Shown: positions 10,812-21,015 of the stretch, piece by piece
Position numbering within the stretch: the stretch's first letter is position 1
Layout of the letters: each line of letters starts with the position of its first letter
Source: Takakia lepidozioides
Lineage: Eukaryota; Streptophyta; Takakiopsida; Takakiales; Takakiaceae
Assembly: GCA_030704615.1 (NCBI GenBank)
Contig: CM060733.1
Coordinates: 10,724,001-10,788,000, forward strand
Reading direction: 5' to 3'
DNA: 64,000 bases
The notes under the pieces: model-generated
Told to the model about the DNA's origin: nothing
The model's database searches: none
The model's input: the letters and a program-made list of their open reading frames with translations, nothing else
Position numbers and translations under genes: made by a program

Positions 10812-11020
10812 TAGGTAGTATAGTGGTATGAACTAGGCTTGATACCCGATAGGTTGTGAGTTCCATCTCTGGTAGACATTATGTTTTTGTAAAATAAAAA
10901 TATTTCAGAAGATAGATATATAGATACTGCAAAACCTGTGTAACAAGATTAAATGGGTGGTGGTTTGGTAAGGATTATGTTTTTTAAGTTATGAGGTTGC
11001 GGGTTCGATTACCAATCAAT
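10812..11020 (+). repeat. Two tRNA-derived (SINE-like) modules
   Basis: 10,814-10,875 reads GTAGTATAGTGGTATGAAC and, after 25-30 nt, GTTGTGAGTTCCATCTC. The first part matches the A-box half of plant tRNA-Asp (GTAGTATAGTGGTAAGTA) closely. 10,955-11,018 reads TGGTGGTTTGGTAAGGA and GGTTGCGGGTTCGATTACC, a clear B box. Neither can fold as a full tRNA with a matched acceptor stem, so these are SINE or tRNA relics, not tRNA genes. Confidence 0.45.
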
Positions 11021-12204
11021 AGTTTTTTTTGTAAAATTGAATTCCCTTGCGGGCCATCGCCATTTACTACCCAAATGCGCAGGCGGACCATCTCCATCAC
11101 ATTGTCAAGCTCCCTAGCATTCCTTGAGCATTGCTCTATTCTGAACTTCAAACTAGACTCCCACCATTGGAAGAGCCCGTACCTTCACCATTTATATCTA
11201 ACAAGGAGCCGTGCCTCGTCACTTTTTAATTTTTCGACCTTTTTTCTCATGTTGGAAAGCCACAAAAGCAACATGTTCCTCTCCCATTCCTACACTCACC
11301 CATGTGGAATAATAATACAATGAGTACGGAATATTCTATATAGAATATTCTTATTCCATCCTTTGATATTTTGACTATGGACCCTAAGATTAGATGAATC
11401 ACAATTTTTTTGTTTTTTGGGTACCCTTATTTAAGTGATGTGCATATAAAATTGTTCATATGCATATCTAAAATTTGTATGCACGCATACGTTCATCCAT
11501 ATGCATGCATTTGTGTGCGCATATAGTATAGGCTACCTCCTCACAACCACACCTGTTGTAAACCTGTCTCTAATCCCCCTTTCCACAAGATAACCGGGTA
11601 GAGAACCTGTTGCAGCTAATGGTTTAGACTACTAGGTTCATAACATAAACCTGCACCTGCGTTTGTATCCACCGCAAGCACTCATCTGGTCTGCTGGTCA
11701 TCAACCTAGCCTCACCATAAGAGAAACAATGAAGGTCTGACTGGTCATCACCCCAGCCTCACCACCGACAACACGCTCTAGGATTGGCCGGTGATCAAAT
11801 CCGGACCAACCTCCTATAAAAACAAGCGCCCATACAAAACTGACATGACACACAGTCAAGTATGCAGGTGTGGAGGGGATCCAAACACAAGAAAATCAAA
11901 CAGTAACTCCCCACACCAAAAACACTCCACAGTGTCGCTCCTACAAGACACCCCAGCCCAAACCCGAACTGACTCTTGCCTCCACCTATGGAAAGGTTTT
12001 TGCCTATAGAGAAGGTGGAAGACTACAAAGAAAAGAGATTAAAGCAATTCCTATCACAACATGCTCTTATCCCACTACCCTATCTCCACACTCTTTTACT
12101 TAAGCAATAGACAAGACCTTTCAAGGATCTCTCAAATAACTCTCTAAGAGCCCTCAAGATGTCCCTCAAACAATCTCACTAAGGCTCCCAAAGCTTGCAC
12201 AATG

Positions 12205-12410
12205 GTACTCCAAACAGTATACCAAGGCTCCAAGAGCTTGCCAAATCTCGGCCCTCAAGGACCCCAAATAGTCCTTCAACAAGTCGCCAAAGACTCATCA
12301 AGCTCGCCAAATATCGGCCTCGAAGGACCCCAAATAGCCCTCCAAACAGCCTTCCAAAGGCTCCAAAAACTTGCCAAAACTTGGCCTTCAAGGACTGCAA
12401 ATAGTCCTCC
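12205..12410 (+). repeat. ~66-bp tandem repeat, about three copies
   Basis: The unit runs CCAAGGCTCCAAGAGCTTGC, then CAAATCTCGGCC, CAAGGACCCCAAATAG and TCCTCCAAACAG. It recurs three times at roughly 66-bp spacing from about 12,220 with 80-85% similarity by eye. The unit length is a multiple of three, so long open frames appear by chance. Related but shorter 'CTCCTCAAAG/CCAAAAGC' text extends to about 12,550. Confidence 0.6.
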
Positions 12411-13861
12411 AAACAGTCATCCAAATACCTCTTCAAGAGCTCTTCAAAGTGCCTTACAAAAGCTCCTCAGAGTGTCTTCCAAAAGCTCCTCAAAGGACCC
12501 CAAAGATCCCCCAAACAATTCTCCAAAAGGCCCTTGAAAATCCTCCAAAAGCCCTATATTGTCTTTATATGTCACTATAGTGACCGTTCCCACACTACAG
12601 TACAGTTCCCAGACTATGGTGACCGTTCCTACACTTTGGTGACTGTTCCCATGAACCTAGGGTTTCATGTGCATCCTATGCTAGGGTTTGTGCATTCCAA
12701 GCTAAGGTTTGGGCTTCCTTGAGCTTAATGCTTGCTCTCCTCAAGCATCCATGACTTCTATGAGATACCAAGGCAAACTACCTTGATGTTCTTCACCTCA
12801 AGCCACAACCAAGCTTGGTCCATCTCACCTAGCAATGCATTTGCCACACAACAAGCTTCACGTCTCTTTGGAGCTGAAGAATCAAGCTTTTTACCTCATT
12901 TGACAAGCAACCAAGTCTTGCACTCATTCATGTGCTCTTCTTTGGCCATCCACACACATGCTCCACTCTTGGCTTCTAGTGTTGCTTCTCCAAGCATCAA
13001 TACATCTCCATCTCATGCAAAGAGGAAGATTCGAGTCCCTTCACTTGCTAGCTCAAGAGTCGTGCTCTCCTCAAGCTTAAGGTTGAAACCCCAACTCAAA
13101 CATGTGCTCTACAAGTGCTTTTCCTTCACCTAAGTGGAAACCAACCCTTTTCCTTTCTGCTTGCTCTCCAAGGCTTGAAAATAAAAGCCTCAATGGGCTG
13201 AAAACATGCTCCACATAAGCATCACCTCATACACAAAGGAATGAACTTGTTCCCTTCACCTTCTAGCTCTCCTCAAGCTTGAAGTTGGAAGCCACACTTG
13301 GAAAACATGCTCCACACATGCGCCACTTGCTTGGTCAACCCCTTGCTTCATCAAGAGCAATCCAAGAACTCATAGAACTATAGCATTCCCTTCTAGCGCC
13401 TTAGCTTGCTTGTTTGTCAACCAAATGAAACCTCACTTGGCTTCATTTCACCATGGATAGAACAACCACTTCTTAGTTTCTCTTGAGCTACTCAATGCTC
13501 CTCAAGCTACCCTTGTTGTACTTCTTCTATGGTGTTTCCAATCCAAGCATGTGCCGCTCTTTAGCTTCTCTTTCACACCATGAACAACTAGAGCTTGCTC
13601 TTGAAACCCTAGTGCCTATCTTCTCCACACACAAGACGCTTCTCTTGTGATGCAAGAGCTCTTTTCCAAGCTCTCCACCTCTATAGAGCAAAATAATGCT
13701 TCTCAAACCCTAACATCCATGTTCTTCACGCCACAAGGATTTTCCTTTGCAACACCTGCAACACCTTGCAACACAAGAGCTCTCTACCAAGCTCTGTCCA
13801 ACACACAAGTGTTAAACTAACCCTTACACTCCGCACTCACAAGCATAAGGAGATCTTCTTG

Positions 13862-14143
13862 TAGTGATAATGAAAGTGAACATAATGGAAACCCTCCACT
13901 CATGAATCCACTCAATCACATAAAGTAAGTCAAGCCAAGGGCACCTTTGCTAAGGGAATCCACCCTACAAAGCACTCACCACACTCCCTCTCAATACCGA
14001 GAGCTATGGAGGTGAGAGAGGCTCATGGAGGCTCAACTACAAGAAGATGAGCCTCCTCCATCCTCACAAGGGGAAAACCTATCCCCATGTCCCCAAGTGA
14101 GGCTCGACACCTCATTTGGCATGTGAGACCAAATGAAGTCCCA
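13862..14143 (-). repeat. LTR-like direct repeat, second copy (probable 5' LTR start)
   Basis: Near-identical to 41-320 (282 versus 280 bp) and in the same orientation. The shared boundary is ...GAAGTCCCA, after which the sequence is unrelated (ACACACAAAAT). On the minus strand this is the TG-starting edge of an LTR; the outer flank at 14,144 would then be the target-site side. The assignment rests on paired ends and on the position of gag and pol fragments between the copies. Confidence 0.6.
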
Positions 14144-14226
14144 ACACACAAAATATAAATATAAATATCTAAAATGTGCTAGTTAACTAGAAGTAGGCAA
14201 TTCTAGACTAAAACCATGACATCAGA

Positions 14227-15324
14227 CACTACAGGAAAAAGGGGGGTTTTTCGACGTTGCGGCGTCATAAAACAACCCTTTTCGGGCAGGGGGAAAGAAC
14301 CAAATTTGCGATGCCCAGACGTCGCAAGCCTGTCGCCAAAAAAATGTCGCAAATTTGCGACCAATGGGGGTCGCAAATAGGCGAAACCGCGATTTGCAAA
14401 GCCCGGGCGTCGAAAAAAAAAAGTGCGACGCCCGGACGTCACAATTTAAGGGGGTACATTTGAATTTAGGTGGGAAATTTTGAATTTGAAATTTGAATTT
14501 CAAAAACTTGTTGACCATTGGCTCCGGCGTTGACCATTGACTCCAGTTCTGTCTATATCGTTCATTGTTCTACATATATCATGCAATGCATACTTGAACC
14601 TAAGACCTCCACGTTATAAAATTTTTCTAAGACAATACAAACTAACCAACATACCTAAGCTATATTCATGTATCACAAAAGCAATATATATATATATATA
14701 TATACACATAAAGATTTCTTTCAAGTTCCTTCTAAGGGGGTCTCTCTTGTGACGTCGGGGAATTGCAACCTCCACATCCTTACTACCCAGCCCCAGCCCC
14801 CGCCCAGCCCCAGCCCCAACGTCGTCGCCGTTGTTGCACCCCCCACCGCAAGGCGCCCAAACGACGTCCTTGTGATGACCTAAGTTGACCACAACATCAT
14901 TGCGACCCACTATGGCGACGCCGTTGCGACCCCCTGATGTCGTAACGTTGGGCGTCCCAGCGCGGGGAGCCCCCAACGACGTTTTTGTGAAGTTGAAGGC
15001 CGCAAAGCCCAAAAAAAAAACTCTCACTGTGGGGATGCTATTGCGACGCCCTGACGTCGCAGAGGCGCTGGGGCGCCCTTAATGACACTTTTGCGACGCC
15101 GAGGCATCGCAACGTCCGAAAAAGAAAAAGAAAAAAATCCGACACCGGGGCGTCGGAAGAAAAAAAATCCGTTGCAGCGAGGGCCCTCTATCCCCCTTCA
15201 TGCTACCTTACGACGGCTGGACATCGCAATGGTGTTGCAGCGGGCAAAAAAGCGTCGCGGGCTCAGCGCTGCGCGGGGCGTGGGGGCGCGGCTGGCGTCG
15301 CAAACCCCCCCATTTGCTGTAGTG
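14227..15324. mobile_element. Non-autonomous CACTA element, 1,098 bp, with TSD
   Basis: Starts CACTACAGGAAAAAGGGGGG and ends ...CCATTTGCTGTAGTG, giving matching CACTACAG termini when the right end is reverse-complemented. It is flanked by the 3-bp direct repeat AGA (14,224-14,226 and 15,325-15,327), the target duplication length of CACTA transposons. The inside carries repeated GCGACG / CGTCGCA subterminal units and no transposase. An AT microsatellite (about 14,685-14,705) lies near the middle. The ends resemble the terminus at 10,171, so the nearby TNP2 element family is a plausible source of transposase. Confidence 0.9.
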
Positions 15325-16227
15325 AGATCTGTTTTAAATTTTGCTCTCATGTGTTTTTTTGCAGCTTCCAGGACCTTGACTGAGTGTCATTGACGGGCAG
15401 ATGACACCTTTATCTGTGGATATGATTCCTGAGCAGTAGAAATTCCTACTCCATAGTAATCTGAGAGTATACTCAAGGTATTACTAGTGATCAACCTTGC
15501 TATAGAAGTAGCAACCCTAGTCTCCACTGGAATAGCAATTCGACACCTAGTATATTGTTTCTTCAGAAAAAGAGCTACCGGTGCAGACAAATACGAAATT
15601 TTTTCTCTTGACATGCGCATTCTATCCTCGAACATTCTGGACTGTAAGATCCCACGAGATATGTGTCTGCAAAACCTTTAGGTCTCTCAAATGCATGGAT
15701 CATTCCTTCTTCAAACCAAATATGTTGTCTTGCATATCAAACTGTGAAGCATGGTCAATACAGTTTGGAGATGGTTATTGATTGCTAGAGAATGTCTACT
15801 TGACATAGCCTCTAAAATAATGAACATGGAAAACTAAAAAGCAAGTGTCGCAATGAGATCAATTCCCGAAGGCTTCATGGCTGTCTGCGATACTCTCCAC
15901 AAGAAACCTTGAAAAAAAACTAGACAGTTTGACAAGATATCTTGTCCAGAAAACGTTGTGAAGCTTGTCCGCTGGGTTCCTCCAACTTCCGAAACTTTTG
16001 ATGACATGGCATGTGTGAAGCGGCCCAAACGGTGGACAAACGGTGTTTTGGAGTGTTTTGTCCGGTCGCTAGTCTGGAAGGGACCTAATTTGGCCCAGGG
16101 GTCTAGATTGGCGCCGGCCCGGGTATCTTTACCGTGCTGCGGGAGATACTCTGGGACGTAATGCGCCGTAATTGCCAATTCTGATCCGTTATGCGCCATC
16201 TGCCCTGCTGTTGTATTCAGACGCTGA
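15325..16227. other. Intergenic stretch between CACTA element and thioesterase gene
   Basis: No gene, RNA or repeat recognised. It contains the distal upstream region of the thioesterase gene. Confidence 0.5.
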
Positions 16228-16299
16228 CACGTGGTACACGAGCACCAAATCCTTAAAATGCTCCGATAACGCTGTGCTCGCCACGTGTTTAGCCACGTG
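16228..16299 (+). promoter_or_regulatory. Three CACGTG G-boxes upstream of thioesterase
   Basis: CACGTG occurs at 16,228-16,233, 16,282-16,287 and 16,294-16,299, all within 215 bp upstream of the chosen ATG at 16,443. Two have ABRE-type context (ACACGTGG, CCACGTGT). In plants such clusters bind bZIP and bHLH factors and often mediate abscisic-acid or light responses; use here is inferred. Confidence 0.55.
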
Positions 16300-16442
16300 T
16301 ATCGCTGATGCGAGGCCATTCCAGGGCACCATTCCATAGGAAAGGGAACATGCCCCAACATACATACCTCCCAGCAGCAGAAGCGAGGGAGGAGCAAGAG
16401 CGGGGCAGGGTGCAGCAGAGGGAGAAGAGAGTGGCAGGAGAC

Positions 16443-19203
16443 ATGGCGTCCAGGGTCGTCATCTGGCTGCATGGCCTGGGGGACTCTGGGCCTGCCAATG
16501 AGGGCATAGCCTCGTTCTTCAGCGGCCCCAAGTTCGCTGCTGTCAAGTGGCGATTCCCCAGTGCCCCGTCCCAACCCGTTACCTGCAACTGTGAGTAATC
16601 CTCTCATGCTCTTTTGTGGCGGTTTCGTTCGCTTCCATGATACGTTTGAAGTGATTCCCTCGTTTCTTGCCTCTCAAATTTGGCTCACTGCCTCAGTTTA
16701 TCTCTAATTTGAACCGGTCATCATCTGCACCACTCTCCCGATGCGCTTTCGTTGCAGCATTGTTCTTGGCCGCTGCCAATTCTTCCGCACTGCACTGTAT
16801 GGGACCGGCAAGTGGAATAGGTTGGACAAATGAGTTCCACATGCAACTTTTTCACTAAATTAGGCGTTATTATGTATTCTTGTCCGGACGGAAGTTGTGT
16901 GCCCTACAAATTTGCGCACGGGGCGCTTCTCAATATTTGGACCTCAACATCCGCTACTGCTCACATTTCCCGGTCCTCTGACGACTTCCAGATAAAGCGG
17001 TGGATGCCCATCTAAGCAGTGTGTCATAGGAGATTGGAGAAGGAATTTGGCCGTCTTTTAAAATTAACGGTATAGGAAACGCACTGGGCTCAGTAGTAAA
17101 GCACTGTCTGAGAAAGAGGACACATCCTCCAAGAAGGAAATTCATGAAGCTGGTGTAGACATGTCTGAACGTTAAACAAAGGGCATCGTGTTAGAAGCCA
17201 TGAGAAAAGAATTCCAGTGTTGTACGAATGTACCGATGGATTAGACCTTGATTGCTGTAGCCTTTGTGGCCAGAGGTAGCACTGGGTTCGGAAAGTAAGG
17301 TGAGGAGAGGGATAGGGAGCCGGATGGGAGCAGAATGGGGCATATTATGGTGTACAGCGGGTCTTATCACCATTGCTTCAACTCGTGTGATGAAGCAAAT
17401 AGTGTGCCATTGGGTATGGTCCATCTTCCTTCAGTTACAATCATCTGATAATTGTTGATAGCACTGTCACTGCTGAGGCATACTAACCTAGTCTGTTACA
17501 AATATGCTGTTTTCAGCTTGCATGTATGCCAAGTAATTGAAAGAGACTGGTGTCTGATTGTGATGGTTGATGGCAGATGGCGCATCAATGCCATCCTGGT
17601 TTGACCTTCCTGAGGTCCCCATCACCGTGGTAAGCTTTATTATCTTCTCGAACCCACATCTTTGAAATCTAATCGACTCCACAGAGGGTGCCAGTCGATC
17701 GGCCATTTGTTGATTAGGTGACCTGAGAGTGCTCTTTGATGGACAGGACTGTCTATTTCTGAATGTGAGGCACGGAAATTATGGAGATATGTGTCATTGT
17801 TGTAGGAGAGCTTGAAATGGTCTGCAGTTAGGGTTCTTGGTCTCACTTTCATCTTTGATCAATGTGGGAGGGTGAGGGAATGAGAGGAAATTCCGCTCCC
17901 AAGGTAGTCTTTGTTTGCAACTGGTAACAATCTACTTCGCACATCAAATGGGAGACTAGATAAGTGGTAGTGGTAACGTTGGGTGCAGAACTCGCCAAAC
18001 TTGGAAGATGGAGTCCTGAAGGCAGTGCAGGTAGTACATAGAATGATTGACAAGGAAGTGGCTGCAGGTGTTGAAGCCAACCGCATCTTCCTTTGTGGCT
18101 TCAGCCAAGGAGGCAGGTCATCCTCCTTGTATTTGATATTTCTTACTTGTATGTTTTCACAGGGGTTGCTTTGCTGCACTATTTTAACATGGTCTGCAGT
18201 GAACACTTTGGTGGGCAATCGATTGATTACCGAACATATCACATACTTCTGATATCTGGTGTACCTTCATGTTCACAATTGTTTTGCTGTCAGCAACCAC
18301 TTTAGGAGTTCAGAAAAGTGGTCAGCTTCCTGTCATTGTGCAGGGGCACTGACATTGGCAAGTGCAATGTCATATCCAAAAACTCTGGCTGGAGCTGCTG
18401 TGTTCAGTGGCTGGGTGCCTTTGGATGCAGAAGGGTTCCTCGAAAAGCTTACGTTGGATGCTAAGCAGGTGAGTTATGCATGTCCAATATCTTAATGCGC
18501 CCATTCCAGAAAGTGATGTCAGCCCTTTATGAAAGCGGTATTACGTGTGGACCCAGTACCAGTCAGGCATTTATTTTTGCAGACATGCAAAGTAATTGGC
18601 TATGGTTCAGCTACAGTTGATTCCTGTCGACTCTGATGGTTGTATCCATTTGTGTTTTTCTTGTGGAGTAGACGCCGGTGTTGTGGGCACATGGAATAGT
18701 TGACCCGGTTGTAGAGTTTGGGGCTGGCCAGGCTGGCCCTCCATTGCTGGCTCGTGCTGGAGTGAAGTGCGAGTTCAAGGTAGGGATATACAACTCATCC
18801 TTGTTCCAGAGTACTTTGATCACCAATATGGAAGTGTTTACTAACTAGCTACTAACCACACTGCATCAAGAGTTCCCACTTTACTTGTTAGCTTCCAGCC
18901 TACAGACAACTTGTGTTTGCACCTGTCGACTGGGAAAAACATACTTTGGTCAAGTTAATGGCCATGAAATTTGACCTTATGCTTAGCCATGCAACAAGAC
19001 TGAGTTGATGAGAAACAGCTTCTACCTGTTGTCAAAGGTTTCTCATGTTTGCTTTTATGCTTGTCAACTATAATATGTCTGCAGATGAGCCTGTCTGATA
19101 TAAAGATGGTCATGTGGTTCAGGCATTTCCAGGACTTGGCCATTCCATCAGCCCTGAACAGCTGGCAACTTTGGAGGGCTGGATGAAGTCTCACATGCAA
19201 TAG
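16443..19203 (+). CDS. Acyl-protein thioesterase (alpha/beta hydrolase), 6 exons, 212 aa
   Basis: Exons: 16,443-16,590; 17,577-17,629; 17,989-18,112; 18,344-18,468; 18,672-18,779; 19,123-19,203. All phases close and the stop is TAG. The product removes palmitoyl groups from S-acylated proteins, acting as a cytosolic serine hydrolase of the APT/lysophospholipase family. Motifs: oxyanion-hole HGLGDSGPAN near residue 10, MPSWFDLPE, nucleophile elbow GFSQG with Ser106, Asp161 in HGIVDPVV, His193 in PGLGHS, with spacing as in human APT1. The length is close to the family (about 225-230). The start MASRVVIWLHG was chosen by homology; an in-frame ATG at 16,350 would add 31 residues. Intron 3 must use a GC donor (18,113) for the frame to close. 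No signal peptide. Confidence 0.9.
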
Positions 19204-21015
19204 GCTACCTGTGATTCAAGAAGGATGTCAAGGTTTGAGGTTGCACACGATCTCTAAATAATTGGAAAGCAAGTGTCACATGCCATACATCAAATCCTGT
19301 CAGTATGCGCTCAGATATTCCTTCAGGTTGTAACTAGGAAGTGAGAATCAGACAAAAGTTTCCAAGTCTAAAATCACACTCTTAGACTGAGGATTCTCTG
19401 AACTGCACTTCCAACATGACTGCTCTCTAGGGTCGTGATGTCATGAATATTTTGAGTAGAGGTTTGTCAAGAGGCATACTAAATTTGATACAGCATAGCA
19501 GGTGTACAACAGAGGCCTATAGGTAACAAGACTTACCATATGGACTCCCTAATATACGAGGAACAAGCAAAAGTGGGAGTGCCACTTGCACACATGTTGC
19601 ATCACAAAACAAATAGTGGGTTTTGACCCAGACATTTGCATTCAGTAATGCAAATCAACAACTCAGATGTTCATTGTTGACGTCCATCTCTGTGCCGGAA
19701 GTTCCTTAAATACTCGTCCTTAAATACTCATCGACATATTTCACATACATTCTTGACACTTTCATATCACTTTATTCAAATGTTTGAATTTATTTTTTCA
19801 GTGCCTTATCATAATAACAAGTTCCAATTTGCAAACCTTTGAGGTACATCAGTTCTGTGAATGTCTGTCTGCCATGGAAGATCTACATGACATAGTATTG
19901 TTTGTCCTGCCAAGAATCTCCACACATAAAACAGACTTCCACGGCAGGTCATAGACTTGGTTGTGCTGAGTTGGTTGTGCTCATTTCTGAATCGCAGGAA
20001 AAACTTGCAGATCTTGAATTCTACCTAAACTGAAGAGACTGATGGCAGGTTTGTGAACTGAGGATGGTGTTGTGGTTCACCTTCTCAACTTCTGCAAGTG
20101 TAGGAATTCTCGCTTGCATGGGCAAGAACCAGATGCAGTAGCCTACTCTGCATCGTCCTACTCTGCGTTATGGGAACTGCGTTGAGGCTTTGCATCCGTC
20201 ATGTGTGGCCTGGCTATGAGAAAGATAATAACAAACAAGCTGGCGAGATTTTGGCCCACACTACCACTCTACTGTTCCTGTACTCTTGCCAACAAGGCGG
20301 GGCTTTCTATATCGGGTCTCTCGACTTCTCACCCCGCGTGCGCCGTGAACGACTAGGTCTCGGGATTGCCACAATGATGAGTGAAAGAGTGAGAGGAATG
20401 TTGCTATTATCCGAATTCGTCGGGTCCATCGCCGTCTTCATATATCGTATGCCATTAATAGCATTGACAGAAGGGTTGTGGAGTGATGGCGGTGAGACGG
20501 ATGACGAGAAGGTGATGGTTGATGGTCCTGGGACTACCTCCCGTGCGAGCAACGGCATTGTCTGCGGGGGATTCTCTGACGCGAGGCCTATACGAAGGCA
20601 AGCCTGCTATGTGTGGCTAAGTTCGTGGTGTGCTCTCAGTGCTGAGCGAGTCTCTGCTATGGTTGGCGGGCGAGTAGTGCCAACCATCCCTTTTGTGTTA
20701 GGGTGAAGAGCCGGCAAGCGGGCGCACAAGAAACCTGCTTCGCTCTCTGCCTGCCCGCCCCAGGTTTAAGCTGGTTTGGAGGAACAGTCATATCCAATTC
20801 TGGTGGAAATATGACGGCAAGCAGGCCTGTGACCGGGTGATCTCGCAATTCTCTCTTTTTGTGCAACTCCTCGTCCTTCGAGTCAGGAAGATGAGGAGGT
20901 GAAGTACGGAAGCGCGTGCTCAGTGGATTTTGACGTGCAACGTCTCGACCAAGCCGGACGCTAGGACGTCTTCCGTCTGCTGACGTTAATCCGTATCAGT
21001 CCACAACAACGTACG
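19204..21015. other. Intergenic region
   Basis: Between the thioesterase stop and the DCN1-like gene. A 178-codon open frame at 20,170-20,706 shows no recognisable domain. Nothing else was identified. Confidence 0.4.

Larger units (their letters stand above)
10518..13861 (-). mobile_element. Presumed 5' untranslated/LTR region of the gypsy element
   Basis: No protein-coding homology is recognised over 3.3 kb. The stretch lies between the gag start (10,517, minus strand) and the LTR-like repeat (13,862-14,143), so it should hold the rest of the 5' LTR and leader if the gypsy reading is right. It contains two tRNA-like modules (10,812-11,020), a 66-bp tandem repeat (12,205-12,410) and CT/CA-rich text with the phrase CTAGGGTTT repeated near 12,656-12,710. 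No primer-binding site was identified. Confidence 0.35.

Noticed and set aside
20170-20706. 178-codon open frame
   Set aside because: No recognisable motif, no splice partners, and codon content does not resemble the neighbouring genes.
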